A DNA stretch of 57,340 nt from a virus. Under the pieces are notes generated by a model. That model was given only the letters and a program-made list of their open reading frames with translations. It made no database searches and was not told where the DNA came from. Both the position numbers and the translations under genes were made by a program. This document shows, in pieces, positions 30,135 through 39,592 of the stretch. Numbering within the stretch: the first letter of the stretch is position 1; every line of letters starts with the position of its first letter. The stretch is taken from IMG/VR virus record IMGVR_UViG_3300035188_001133, positions 1-57,340 of that record; one strand, given 5' to 3'.

Positions 30135-33100
30135 ATGCCTACGCCCGGCGCAGACGACTTAAACCAACTCGTAACCCCTCTTGCCCCGGTGCTGAGGGGT
30201 TTTAGCGATTATCGCACTACTCGTAAAAACATATTTGATGGAGTGCGTAATGCGGTGGCGAAGAAGTTCCCGCTTCAGAATGCCCGCTACACAATTGAGG
30301 CTGCGGATCTTCATTACGGCAGAGAAGAGCCGTATTCTCTAAAAGAACAGCAAGAGGCCTTGATGCAAAATCAAAGCCTCTTTGTTCCTCTTAGAGGCAG
30401 GCTTGTAATGAAGGACAATGCCACTGGTCAGGTAATGGACCAGACGGACAGATCCATAACCTTGGCTCGTGTTCCCTATCTTACGGACCGTGGTACTTTC
30501 ATAAATGCTGGCAGCGAATACACTGTTGCTAATCAGTCTCGTCTTCTTGCAGGACCATATGTCCGCAAGAGAAAGTCCGGTGAGTTTGAGGCGCACTTCA
30601 ACACCATGCCCGGCAAGGGTCGTGGTTTTCGCGTTGCATTCATGCCTGATACGGGAAAGTTTGTTGCTGAGATAGGCCAGTCCGTTGCTCCAGCTTATCC
30701 CATGTTCAAGGCTTTAGGCGTCGATGATTCGGTGCTGGAGAGAACCTGGGGCAAGGAATTGCTGGAATCTAATAAGCTCGGCTCCAGCTATGACGCAGCA
30801 CGTATATATGAGCGTCTTACTAACAATCCCTCCAAGGGACTAGATGACAATACTATCTACCAGGGAATCAAAGATGCGTTGAATTCCACGGAGCTTGATC
30901 CTGAGGTTACCCGACGCACTCTGAGCTATGCCGGAGCCCTTCGCAAAAAGGCAGATGTGCCTATTCGCGGAACGCTCAAGATAGAAGACACCGGGTACAT
31001 AACCGTACCTGCCGGTCTGGTTGACGGAGTGTTCTATGCCCTGCGAGATTCCGATAAATCTCCGGCAATTGCCCCAGTCAACGACAAGGGCCGGCTGATA
31101 GTAATCACTAGTGACGAGATTCGTCAGCTGAAGAAAGTATTCAAGAAGAGCTTTGAGGCCACCTGTGGCTCCGGCCGTAGATTCACCTATCAGATCCGTG
31201 GAGTGCTGCCTCCAAGCAACGGAGAGTACTGCATCGATATCGAGTGCCCGGAACTTGAGCAGTTGCGCAGAAGTCTCCTGTTGGAGGCCAAGCCTCGCGG
31301 TGGATTCCGGTTGGCAGTAGGTGTAAAGGTCGCCTCTGACATCAATGACCTATTAACCGAAAAGCAGGCAGCACCGCAAACTGCCGGCTTTGATGCCGCA
31401 GATTACGAACAGCTTCAGCTGAATGAAGAGGACTTCGGCCGTATTACCGGCAATACTCTGCTGCGGGCATCTCAGAAGATTCTAAATGCTCAAAAGGGTT
31501 TTGAGGATCAGGACGACCGTGACTCCTTGGCCTATCAGAAGTTCCTGAGCGCAGAGGACTTCTTCTCAGAGCGCATTGAAAAGGACGCAGGTGCAACTCT
31601 ACGCACCGCCATGTTCAAGGCTACCAACAAGGGTAATCTCAATGCCTTCAAGAACGGAGTATTCACTCCTGTACTGAATGGCGTATTGCTTGGTTCCGGA
31701 CTGGGAGCTCCCATCGAGGAAGTCAATCCGATGGAGATCCTGGACCAGAACATGAGAGTTATCCGCACCGGAGAAGGCGGCATAGGCTCCGCTGCACACG
31801 GCATTCCAGTAGATAGCCGTTCGGTGCAGCCCTCTCACTTAGGCTTCCTGGATCCGGTACGTACTCCGGAATCCGATAAAGTAGGTATCGACCTTAGACT
31901 TACCGTAGGCTCCTACAAGGGAGCTGATGGTCAGATTTACTCCAAGATGCGCAAGGTCAAGACAGGAGCCATGGAACCTGTGGCTGCCCGTACACTGACC
32001 GACTCTATAGTCGCATTTCCAGGAGAACTCGCACGCTCGGCAAAGACCGGAGATCCTGTAAGAGCCATGGTGCGTGGCCGCATTTCCTATGTCGATCCTG
32101 CAGAGGTCGAGTACGAGGTGCCTGCCTACAGCAACATGTTCAACGTCAACTCCAATCTTGTTCCAGGTATTTCTGGAATCAAGGGTGGCCGACTGCTCAT
32201 GGGCTCCAAGTACTTTACCCAAGCGTTACCTGTCCAGGAGGCCGAAGCGCCCCTGGTACAGGGATTAGATCCCAATGATCCGGAAGGCAAGTCGTTTGAG
32301 GAGCAACTGGTTCCTCACCTTGGCGCAGTACAGTCGGAGCCGGAATTCGGCAACGGTTTGGTTACTGCGGTAACTCCGGACTACGTCGAAGTAAAGCACG
32401 GCAAGGAAAAGCGTCGCTACGAGCTGTACAACAACTTTCCGTTCAATCGCAAGACCTATATCCATAACACTCCGATGGTCAAGATCGGAGACCAGATCAA
32501 GCCCGGACAGCTGTTGGCTAAGTCCAACTATTCTGACGATCAGGGCAGAATGGCCATGGGTCGCAATCTGAAGGTGGCCTATACGGTATGGGGAGATCCG
32601 GAGCTTGGAGGCTCCAACTTCGAAGACGGCGTGGTAATGTCTGAATCCGCCGCAAAGAAGATGTCCTCCGAGCACATGTACACCGTCGGCTATGACGGCA
32701 AGGACGACTACGAAGCCAACTTTAGCAAGTTTGTATCTCTATTTCCCGGCCAGTACAACAAGGATCAGCTCAAGAACCTTGACTCCGCAACAGGTGTGGT
32801 CAAGCCGGGCACCGTGCTTAATCCTGGCGATCCTATTATCCTAGGCGTAGGTGAGCGTAAGTCTGATACGTTCGGCCTGATGAAGAAGGCTCGGCCAAGC
32901 TATACCAACCGTGCTCAGACCTGGGACCACAGCCAGCCAGGAGTAGTTACCAACGTAACCAAGACTCGCAGTGGATACCAAGTAGCGGTAAAGTCCTACA
33001 AGCCGATGTCCGTTGGAGACAAGCTGGTAGGTCGATACGGAGACAAGGGTGTAATTTCCACTATTATTCCTGACGCAGACATGCCAAAGGATAAGGACGG

Positions 33101-35057
33101 TAACTCGTATGAAGTCATCTATAATCCCCTGGCTCTTGTCACTCGCGTTAACCCTGTGCAGGCCGTGGAAGCCGCAATGGGCAAGATTGCCGCTAAGAAC
33201 GGGCAGCCCGTCAAACTTCCGGCGTTCATGGACGAGAGCTTCATCGATTTCGCTCAGCGAGAGCTGAAGAAAGCCGGCATGGCGGATACCGAGACGATCT
33301 ATGATCCTCGGTTGAACCGAAATGTAGACAATGTGTTTACCGGCACTCGTTACTTCATGAACCTGCACCACCAGGCAGAGAAGAAGCTGAGCGCTCGTGA
33401 CACCGGCGGCTACAGCACCGAAGAAGCTCCAGTCAAGGGCGGAGAAGAAGGCGCCAAGCGCATCTCGATCTCTGACATGAATGCCATTCTGGCCCACGGT
33501 GCAATCGAGGTCTTGAAGGACGCCCGACTTATCCGTGGCCAGAAGAACGACGAGTACTGGAGAGCTATCAAGACCGGAACTCCAGTTCCTTCGGTCAACG
33601 TTCCATTTGTTTGGGACAAGTTCGTAGCTCAGCTCAAGGGCTCTGGAGTAAATGTCGAACGCCAAGGCGGAGCTGTAAACATCTATGGCATGAGTGGCTC
33701 CGATGTTAAGAAGATGTCTGGAGGAGAAGTAAAGGACTTCCGAGATATAGACTTCAAAACCGGTAAGGCCTATGACGGCGGCTTCTTCGACGAGAAGATC
33801 TTCGGAGTCAATCAGTCTTCATTCGGACACTTTCCTCTTGCTGCCAAGATGGTCAATCCAGTCATGGAGGACGTGGTTCGTTCCTTGACTGGTTTGACCA
33901 AGAAGGACTTTGAGTCCGTCGTTTCAGGCGAGACCGTAAAGGGCATCAAGGGCATGCAGGGCTTGGAGGCCAAGCTTGCAACTCTGGATATTCCCAACGA
34001 GATAGACCAGACTCGTCGGGAGATCACGGCATCGAAGGGCCAGAAGCGCAGCAATGCTATTTCCAAGCTTTCATATCTGGAAGGAATGCAGAAGCGCAAG
34101 CTGAAGCCTAGTGACTTCCTCTGGGAAGACATGCCTGTGCTGCCTCCTCGCTTTAGACCCATTACCGATACCGGCAACATGCAGATGGTCTCGGATATGA
34201 ACTACCTATACAAGGAGCTGTTCAGCATGAACGGCAACTTGAAGGAGCTGCAGTCTGAGCTGGGCCAGGAAGCTACAGGCAAGGAGCGCCTGGCTCTGTA
34301 TAAGATGTTAAAGGCAACCGTAGGTCTTGCCGATCCTGCCAGCGCTAAGCTGAAGCAGAAGAACGTCAACGGCCTTATTCGGCATATTCTGGGCAGCAAT
34401 CCCAAGTTCTCGATGTTCCAGCGCAAGGTACTGAGCTCCACGGTAGAAGGCGTAGGAAATGCTGTAATTACCCCTGATCCTTCGCTGGACATGGACCACG
34501 TTGGAGTACCGGAAGACATGGCTTTCTCTGTCTTCCGTCCATATGTAGTAAGGGCATTGGTGGCTTCTGGAGCCAATCCCTTGGAAGCCATGAAGCAGGT
34601 GGAGAGCCGTACTCCTACGGCCCGTCGAGCCTTGCTTTCGGAGATGGAACGCCGCCCGGTGATGATCACTCGTGCTCCGGTTCTGCACAAGTACAACTTC
34701 ATGGCAGCACGCCCCAAGCTTACCACTGGCAGTACGCTAAGGTTGTCTCCTTCCGTAGTCGTAGGCTTTAACGCAGACTTCGACGGAGACCAGATGCGAT
34801 TGCACGTACCTAGTTCTGAGAAGGCAGTAGCCGAAGCCTACGAGCGCATGCTGCCTAGCCGTAACCTAATGTCCGCTGCTACGTTCCAAGCGCAGCCGTT
34901 CATAAAGAACGAATTCCTATACGGTCTTTATTTAGCTAGCAAAAAGGCTCCCGATAAAGACAACGTCAAGGTCTTCCAAACCAAGGACGATGTCATAAAG
35001 GCGTTTAATCGCGGTGAGCTAAGCCCAACAGATACCGTAAAGATACTAGGTAAGTAA
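30135..35057 (+). CDS. Fused RNA polymerase beta / beta-prime N-terminal subunit, 1640 aa
   Basis: The beta part shows DRGTFINAGSEYTV (near residue 118), GFLDPVRTPESDKVGI (near 570), NFEDGVVMSE (near 828), and GDKLVGRYGDKGVIS (near 962). The beta-prime part follows in the same frame: VLPPRFRPI (near 1335), TRAPVLHKYNF, and the catalytic Mg-binding loop NADFDGDQM (near 1546). The protein ends about 90 residues later, so bridge helix, trigger loop and the rest of beta-prime are missing and should lie in another gene outside this window. The usual N-terminal beta-prime zinc ribbon is not visible. Its setting among hydrophobic virion-like proteins suggests a virion-carried polymerase, as in phiKZ-like phages; this is inference. 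Confidence 0.9.
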   Translation: MPTPGADDLNQLVTPLAPVLRGFSDYRTTRKNIFDGVRNAVAKKFPLQNARYTIEAADLHYGREEPYSLKEQQEALMQNQSLFVPLRGRLVMKDNATGQVMDQTDRSITLARVPYLTDRGTFINAGSEYTVANQSRLLAGPYVRKRKSGEFEAHFNTMPGKGRGFRVAFMPDTGKFVAEIGQSVAPAYPMFKALGVDDSVLERTWGKELLESNKLGSSYDAARIYERLTNNPSKGLDDNTIYQGIKDALNSTELDPEVTRRTLSYAGALRKKADVPIRGTLKIEDTGYITVPAGLVDGVFYALRDSDKSPAIAPVNDKGRLIVITSDEIRQLKKVFKKSFEATCGSGRRFTYQIRGVLPPSNGEYCIDIECPELEQLRRSLLLEAKPRGGFRLAVGVKVASDINDLLTEKQAAPQTAGFDAADYEQLQLNEEDFGRITGNTLLRASQKILNAQKGFEDQDDRDSLAYQKFLSAEDFFSERIEKDAGATLRTAMFKATNKGNLNAFKNGVFTPVLNGVLLGSGLGAPIEEVNPMEILDQNMRVIRTGEGGIGSAAHGIPVDSRSVQPSHLGFLDPVRTPESDKVGIDLRLTVGSYKGADGQIYSKMRKVKTGAMEPVAARTLTDSIVAFPGELARSAKTGDPVRAMVRGRISYVDPAEVEYEVPAYSNMFNVNSNLVPGISGIKGGRLLMGSKYFTQALPVQEAEAPLVQGLDPNDPEGKSFEEQLVPHLGAVQSEPEFGNGLVTAVTPDYVEVKHGKEKRRYELYNNFPFNRKTYIHNTPMVKIGDQIKPGQLLAKSNYSDDQGRMAMGRNLKVAYTVWGDPELGGSNFEDGVVMSESAAKKMSSEHMYTVGYDGKDDYEANFSKFVSLFPGQYNKDQLKNLDSATGVVKPGTVLNPGDPIILGVGERKSDTFGLMKKARPSYTNRAQTWDHSQPGVVTNVTKTRSGYQVAVKSYKPMSVGDKLVGRYGDKGVISTIIPDADMPKDKDGNSYEVIYNPLALVTRVNPVQAVEAAMGKIAAKNGQPVKLPAFMDESFIDFAQRELKKAGMADTETIYDPRLNRNVDNVFTGTRYFMNLHHQAEKKLSARDTGGYSTEEAPVKGGEEGAKRISISDMNAILAHGAIEVLKDARLIRGQKNDEYWRAIKTGTPVPSVNVPFVWDKFVAQLKGSGVNVERQGGAVNIYGMSGSDVKKMSGGEVKDFRDIDFKTGKAYDGGFFDEKIFGVNQSSFGHFPLAAKMVNPVMEDVVRSLTGLTKKDFESVVSGETVKGIKGMQGLEAKLATLDIPNEIDQTRREITASKGQKRSNAISKLSYLEGMQKRKLKPSDFLWEDMPVLPPRFRPITDTGNMQMVSDMNYLYKELFSMNGNLKELQSELGQEATGKERLALYKMLKATVGLADPASAKLKQKNVNGLIRHILGSNPKFSMFQRKVLSSTVEGVGNAVITPDPSLDMDHVGVPEDMAFSVFRPYVVRALVASGANPLEAMKQVESRTPTARRALLSEMERRPVMITRAPVLHKYNFMAARPKLTTGSTLRLSPSVVVGFNADFDGDQMRLHVPSSEKAVAEAYERMLPSRNLMSAATFQAQPFIKNEFLYGLYLASKKAPDKDNVKVFQTKDDVIKAFNRGELSPTDTVKILGK

Positions 35058-35059
35058 TC

Positions 35060-35704
35060 GTGGCCAAGAAGCCTAACAACATCTCCAAAGCTGTAGAACA
35101 GGTAGCTCAGTTATCTCATCTGCCAGGAGATGTACTTGAAACAGTAGCGGTACAGGATCACAGCCCCGAACAAACTCCGTTCAGAGGATACGAAGATCTT
35201 AAACAGCAGTTCTTTGGGCCTACGCTTTTAAACAAACAAAGACTGTGGGAGCTTGGAGATACCGCTCTTTATCAAGGAGCCTACGGTTTGCCTAGTGCTG
35301 CCATAGGTGGATTGACTGCAGGGCCTGCCGGCATGTTTGCAGGTTTAGGTATAGGTAAACTGTTGGGCCAACTACATCTGTTCTCCAAAGAGCGAGAACG
35401 AGTCGATGCTGCTTTAAATACTTTTAATAAAACAGAAAAGCAACTGCTAAATGATATAAATCGCTCTGGTAGAAACTGGGGGATTACTGCAGCTTTGCTT
35501 GCTGGACTAGGTGCTGGAGGCGCCGGCTATCTTGCTGGTCATGATAGATTTGGCAAGACGCTTACTCCAATTCTTGAGGGTGGAGCTGCAGCAAGCTTGG
35601 CATCGTTACTAGGCAGTCTGGCTGGCCAACATGTTGCCAAGCAGCGCGCCATGAAAAATCCTAAGTTTAAAGCTATAATAGATAAATATAACAAACTTGA
35701 ATAA
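35060..35704 (+). CDS. Hydrophobic Gly/Ala-rich protein, 214 aa
   Basis: A GTG start lies 2 bases after the RNA polymerase stop. The N-terminal 60 residues are soluble; two Gly-rich membrane-type segments follow (AIGGLTAGPAGMFAGLGIG and AALLAGLGAGGAGYLAG), then a third hydrophobic stretch and a basic tail. The stop overlaps the next start by one base. Probable virion/ejection protein by context. Confidence 0.65.
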   Translation: MAKKPNNISKAVEQVAQLSHLPGDVLETVAVQDHSPEQTPFRGYEDLKQQFFGPTLLNKQRLWELGDTALYQGAYGLPSAAIGGLTAGPAGMFAGLGIGKLLGQLHLFSKERERVDAALNTFNKTEKQLLNDINRSGRNWGITAALLAGLGAGGAGYLAGHDRFGKTLTPILEGGAAASLASLLGSLAGQHVAKQRAMKNPKFKAIIDKYNKLE

Positions 35705-36795
35705 TGATAAAGTTGGCCAACAATCTTTCTGCCTTGCACTCCTTCCGCATCAAGCGTGCGGAGGAGAATCCTTTATGGGAAGGTGTAAAGGCATTTGGTT
35801 CTCAGCTGGTAGAGCCATTTAGTGGAGCAGCACACTACTGGACCGGTGGGCGTATTGGCTCAGATTATGCTGATGATTCCCCATGGGTAGATACTGTACG
35901 TCGAGTATACAACGCGCTACCAGGTCCAAATCAGCTAGAGCTTCAATATAAAGACCCTCTGTTAGATGCAGCAGCTGCGTCTTTGGGAGTCAGCGGAGCT
36001 GCAGCTGGAGGAGCAGGATTGGCCCTTGCAGCTCCCGTAGCCCCACATGCTCTTCGCTTTGTAGCAGCGCCTACAGGGGCTGCTCGCTATGCCCTGCCTA
36101 CGGCAGCTAGGGCAGGACAAGTATTTAAAACTGTAGCACGTCCTGCTGCTGCTTTAACCGTACCTAAAGTAATTGGAGATACTATTGGTGCAGCGGCTTC
36201 AGCAGTGCAGAATATAAATAACTACCAAGTCGAGGCCATACAGTCTTTATTAGACGCTGGATACTCTCCTGAAGATGCATATAGACTGGCCTACAAGATG
36301 GGCTGGGGCGGAGTTTTGCACGCTGGAAAAGAATATCTCTCCAGCCCCTACCACTACATATATCGTCAAGGTGGCAGCAATCCCATAGATGCAAGATTCG
36401 CCAGTTCCATGGGCAGTCCTAAACCGCATAATGCCTTTACTGCCGCTACAGAAGCAGCCAAAGTTTTATCCTCTGGTCCTATAGGGGCTGTAGGCAAGAC
36501 TCTGGGCTACGGCGCCATAAACCAGTTAAAGTCCATACCTGGAGCTATACAGGGAACCGTACAGCAGGCTATGACACAATTGCCAACTGCCGCATATTCT
36601 CCTAATGCGGTGCAGTCTGCGCAAGACGCCGTCAATAACTCGCGATTCTATGCCAGTATGAGAAACTATTATGGAGATGACTTTGCTCCAATTGCTACGC
36701 ACTATGGACTAACTTCCACTCTAGGGCCTAAGCCACCAGCTGGCACATTAGCTAGAAATAACGCTAATAGCTATAATTCATCTCTAACTCAATAA
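35704..36795 (+). CDS. Ala/Gly-rich protein, 363 aa, probable virion component
   Basis: The N-terminus MIKLANNLSALHSFRIKRAEE is nearly repeated at the start of the 37333 gene (MIKLANNLQALKAH). The body is Ala/Gly/Pro-rich with a hydrophobic segment near residues 95-120 and resembles the 656-aa protein in composition (including a shared LQYKDPLLDAAA / LQYNDPLLDYSS motif). Function unknown. Confidence 0.6.
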   Translation: MIKLANNLSALHSFRIKRAEENPLWEGVKAFGSQLVEPFSGAAHYWTGGRIGSDYADDSPWVDTVRRVYNALPGPNQLELQYKDPLLDAAAASLGVSGAAAGGAGLALAAPVAPHALRFVAAPTGAARYALPTAARAGQVFKTVARPAAALTVPKVIGDTIGAAASAVQNINNYQVEAIQSLLDAGYSPEDAYRLAYKMGWGGVLHAGKEYLSSPYHYIYRQGGSNPIDARFASSMGSPKPHNAFTAATEAAKVLSSGPIGAVGKTLGYGAINQLKSIPGAIQGTVQQAMTQLPTAAYSPNAVQSAQDAVNNSRFYASMRNYYGDDFAPIATHYGLTSTLGPKPPAGTLARNNANSYNSSLTQ

Positions 36796-36808
36796 AAGGA
36801 TATTAAGC

Positions 36809-37336
36809 ATGACACCATACTCTCATTACGTTCCTTCATTTAAACAGGCTGCTCGCGAAGTAGATTATAAAAAGCGTCTTGCTAGAGGCGCCCTAGTTGG
36901 CGGTGGCGGCGGAGCTTTAGCTGGAGGCCTATATGGTGCTCTGCTTGGCGCAGCTGGTTCGTCTGGCAATGTGCCGAACGCATTGGCGACGGGCTTACTG
37001 GGTGCAGGAGCAGGCGGTTTAATTGGCGGTGTCGGCGGAGCCTTAGGTAATGCTCTGGCGGGTTACGAAAACGAAGACATCATTACTCGTTCTGATAAAC
37101 CAAACTATTTGAGAAGAGCTTTGATGGGCGCATTGAAGGGAGGCTTCACAGCAGCTCCAATAGGCGCACTGGCTGGTTTAGGCCTTGATGCTATGGAAGG
37201 TCAGGGCGGAACTCCCGGAGTAGATAAGGCCCTGATCGGTCTTGGCCTTGGAGCTCTGCTTGGAGCAGGCGGAGGCGCAGCAAGCGGATTGGAGATGCCC
37301 TACCTCAATCCGGACATGTACGCACAAGAAGAATGA
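36809..37336 (+). CDS. Glycine-zipper protein, 175 aa
   Basis: Starts MTPYSHYVPSFKQA, then two long glycine-zipper blocks (residues ~28-85 and 108-160, for example GGGGGALAGGLYGALLGAAG). An intervening charged stretch (SDKPNYLRRALMGALKGG) resembles the minus-strand 23646 product (YLRRALQGMSLGG), so these are paralogues. An AAAGGA site lies upstream of the start. Stop overlaps the next gene. Confidence 0.65.
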   Translation: MTPYSHYVPSFKQAAREVDYKKRLARGALVGGGGGALAGGLYGALLGAAGSSGNVPNALATGLLGAGAGGLIGGVGGALGNALAGYENEDIITRSDKPNYLRRALMGALKGGFTAAPIGALAGLGLDAMEGQGGTPGVDKALIGLGLGALLGAGGGAASGLEMPYLNPDMYAQEE

Positions 37337-37737
37337 TTAAACTGGCGAACAATCTTCAGGCCCTTAAGGCACACCAGACTCAAAGCGACTTTACCAAGCA
37401 GGCTTTGATAGCCACTACCATCAGTGCGTTGGCTCACGGCCTGACTGCTCCTGAGGACAAGGTTCGCATGTCCAGGATACTTAGAGGCGCTGCAAAAGGC
37501 CTAGGTGCTGACGTAGGCGCTCTTTTGGGTGCGTGGAATGGAGCAGCTCTTGGAGCAGGTACTACCAATGCGTTGTACGGACTAAGCACCGATATCAGCA
37601 ATAGAGTAAAGGATGTTGCTACTTATGGCGCTTTGGGAGGTTTGGTGGGAGCAGGCGGTGGAGGAGTAGGCGGCTACTTGCTTGTAGACAAACTACTAAG
37701 TATGATGGATAACAAGCCCACCAAAGCCAAAGACTGA
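37333..37737 (+). CDS. Glycine-rich membrane protein, 134 aa
   Basis: N-terminus MIKLANNLQALKAH, shared with the 35704 gene, is followed by DFTKQALIATT and two Gly/Ala-rich hydrophobic segments (ALLGAWNGAALGAG and ALGGLVGAGGGGVGGYLLV). Last gene of the operon, closed by a strong terminator. Confidence 0.65.
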   Translation: MIKLANNLQALKAHQTQSDFTKQALIATTISALAHGLTAPEDKVRMSRILRGAAKGLGADVGALLGAWNGAALGAGTTNALYGLSTDISNRVKDVATYGALGGLVGAGGGGVGGYLLVDKLLSMMDNKPTKAKD

Positions 37738-37759
37738 GTGTACTGAACGCATCCTTAGA

Positions 37760-37791
37760 CCCCCGTTAGCCTCAAAACTAACGGGGGTTTT
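37760..37791 (+). terminator. Strong intrinsic terminator
   Basis: CCCCCGTTAG pairs perfectly with CTAACGGGGG across an 8-nt loop and is followed by TTTTCAT. It ends the 14-kb RNA polymerase operon. Confidence 0.95.
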
Positions 37792-37863
37792 CATAACTAA
37801 ATAAAGGCCTATACCTAGTTACAATAACTAAGTACAGTCTTTCGCACTCAAAAAGGAGCATTT

Positions 37864-38310
37864 ATGGGCACGGTTGCAACCTTTGCCGTGACGCACACTG
37901 ATCCAGCCGGCAGAGAGTGGATCTATCTGGGTAGAGTCAGCTTCAACGCATTCGGCCATTACTGCGGATATCTCACTGTTCCTGCAGACCACGGGCTCTT
38001 CCAGACGATCAAGCACGATAAAGAGCAGACCTTGGAGTACATGTTCGAGGTCCACGGGGGGATCACCTACAGCGAACCAAGTCTTGTTGATGGAAATTGG
38101 GAGTTGGGGTTTGACTGCGCCCATAGCTGTGACTATCGTACAGGCATGGGTTGCTTCAGCTTCAACTACTACCCCAAGGCAGCTCTGGACATTAAGTTGT
38201 CCGGAGCACACCGTTTCAGAACTCGGACCTATGTATTGCAGCAGCTAGAGCATCTAGCGCAGCAAATACATCAGGTCCAATGCGAGTTCATAGCCTCGCA
38301 GCCTAGCTAA
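37864..38310 (+). CDS. Hypothetical protein, 148 aa
   Basis: The ATG follows AAGGAG by 6 bases. Beta-rich, Tyr/His/Gly-rich soluble protein with no known motif. It opens the tRNA-containing region; a TACAAT box at 37820-37825 upstream may be part of its promoter but no convincing -35 is seen. Confidence 0.6.
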   Translation: MGTVATFAVTHTDPAGREWIYLGRVSFNAFGHYCGYLTVPADHGLFQTIKHDKEQTLEYMFEVHGGITYSEPSLVDGNWELGFDCAHSCDYRTGMGCFSFNYYPKAALDIKLSGAHRFRTRTYVLQQLEHLAQQIHQVQCEFIASQPS

Positions 38311-38317
38311 TCTTTTA

Positions 38318-38415
38318 GCACCCGTAGCTAAATGGTTAAGCAGCCTGCCTTATAATCAGGTTAAAGCACCGGCCAGATAAGCCGGATAATGTGGGTTCGA
38401 ATCCCACCGGGTGCA
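38318..38415 (+). tRNA. Unusual class-II-like tRNA, anticodon tentatively UAU (Ile)
   Basis: Acceptor stem GCACCCG/CGGGTGC, D arm GCT...AGC, T arm GTGGG-TTCGAAT-CCCAC and discriminator A are sound. The arm CCTGC-CTTATAA-TCAGG places TAT in the anticodon position but has a C-T mismatch next to the loop. The region between anticodon and T arms is about 30 nt, with a hairpin CCGGC-CAGATAA-GCCGG, longer than in normal isoleucine tRNAs. The motif AAAGCACCGG...CCGGA recurs in the tRNA-like element at 42932. Confidence 0.6.
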
Positions 38416-38418
38416 TTC

Positions 38419-38769
38419 ATGAAGTATCAACTGAAGATGGGCGTATGGGTTTGGCCAGTGCTGTTCGATACAGAACAACAGGCTTTGGAGGAGGCCTTGT
38501 GGCAGTTCAGGCAGCTGTTCTCCGCACACAGGTACTATATATCCGAACCGTACCGGTGGAAGTGCTGGGCAGGGAAAAAGCACCTCTCCTACAAAGTGGT
38601 GGATCGGCAGGCCGAAAGCCTGGTGCCGGGATTCGCTAGAATTCAGTTCTACATAAGCGAACATCAACCTGAGGGTAATGCGTCTGGAGATGCCGAGCTC
38701 AGCTATCCAGATAGTCCGGCCGGTCTGCATGCATCTGCGGCATGCGACAAGACCGCTATAAGAGGCTAA
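38419..38769 (+). CDS. Hypothetical protein, 116 aa
   Basis: Begins 3 bases after the tRNA and has no Shine-Dalgarno site. The first ~85 residues look like a real, Trp/Tyr-rich protein (KMGVWVWPVLFDTEQQALEE). The last 30 residues are low in coding character and overlap DNA that may be structured. Probably a gene, but the end is uncertain. Confidence 0.45.
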   Translation: MKYQLKMGVWVWPVLFDTEQQALEEALWQFRQLFSAHRYYISEPYRWKCWAGKKHLSYKVVDRQAESLVPGFARIQFYISEHQPEGNASGDAELSYPDSPAGLHASAACDKTAIRG

Positions 38770-38869
38770 GGCTGCCCTGAAGATGTCTGTATGGGTTCTA
38801 GATGCCCTGCAGCGCAGCATACGACAAGGCGTACTGCCAGTGTTTGCCGAACTGGAATAATCGGCTTTT

Positions 38870-38941
38870 GCGGATGTAACTCAACGGTAGAGTGCTAGCC
38901 TTCCAAGCTAGCTGTTGCGGGTTCGAATCCCGTCGTCCGCT
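38870..38941 (+). tRNA. tRNA-Gly (UCC)
   Basis: Acceptor GCGGATG/CGTCCGC, anticodon arm GCTAGC-CTTCCAA-GCTAGC with anticodon TCC, T arm GCGGG-TTCGAAT-CCCGT, discriminator T. The preceding 100 bases (38770-38869) hold only a short GCCGA/TCGGC-TTTT hairpin. Confidence 0.92.
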
Positions 38942-38958
38942 TTCAAGAAAGGACCGTC

Positions 38959-39498
38959 ATGAAGCTGGTGATAGACACCGAGACCAACGCCATCGACTTC
39001 AATGCCTGGAACAAGGGAGACCGATCCTCTCTTACCAAGCTGCATTGCCTGTGCGCCATTGATGCAGACACCGGATACGAATACACCTTCGAAGGCGACA
39101 ATCTGTCATTCGGAATGTGGATGGTGTACACCGCAGACGAGATCATCGCCCATAATGCGGAGTTCGACGTCAACGTTCTGCAGACCTGGACACAGAAAAC
39201 TTTGAAAACTCCCCGGGTGTTCTGCACTTACCGTCGGGCTAAGTCGATGTTTCCAAATGGATTTCGGGAAAAACGAATCCGGAATCCCGATCGTAAGTTG
39301 TCTAACTCTCTGGAAGCCTGGGGCTATAGACTAGGAGTGCACAAGGACAAACCTCCTATTGACTGGAGTCGTCAATCCCCTAAGATGGCTTCCTACTGCA
39401 TGCAGGACTGCAGGGTCACCTGGGCCCTGTACAAGTTCCTGAAGCGCAGAATCAAGTGGGGCAAGCTGGCTCCAGTCCTAGAACTCTGCAGCAGCTAA
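38959..39498 (+). CDS. DnaQ-like 3'-5' exonuclease
   Basis: The ATG follows AAAGGA by 7 bases. The 179-residue protein has the three exonuclease motifs of the DEDD superfamily: DTET (D6, E8), HNAEFD (D70) and YCMQD (Y146, D150). This Y-x3-D form (DEDDy) is typical of DNA polymerase proofreading domains. As a stand-alone protein it may proofread for a separate polymerase or degrade DNA ends. It sits between tRNA genes, a common place for mobile or accessory genes. Confidence 0.85.
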   Translation: MKLVIDTETNAIDFNAWNKGDRSSLTKLHCLCAIDADTGYEYTFEGDNLSFGMWMVYTADEIIAHNAEFDVNVLQTWTQKTLKTPRVFCTYRRAKSMFPNGFREKRIRNPDRKLSNSLEAWGYRLGVHKDKPPIDWSRQSPKMASYCMQDCRVTWALYKFLKRRIKWGKLAPVLELCSS

Positions 39499-39505
39499 AC
39501 AAGGA

Positions 39506-39579
<74 letters not shown>

Positions 39580-39592
39580 TTCCTCTTTCATG

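Noticed and set aside
32841-33665. A 274-codon minus-strand frame inside the RNA polymerase gene
   Set aside because: The plus strand encodes conserved polymerase motifs here, and the minus frame has no start signal or family resemblance.
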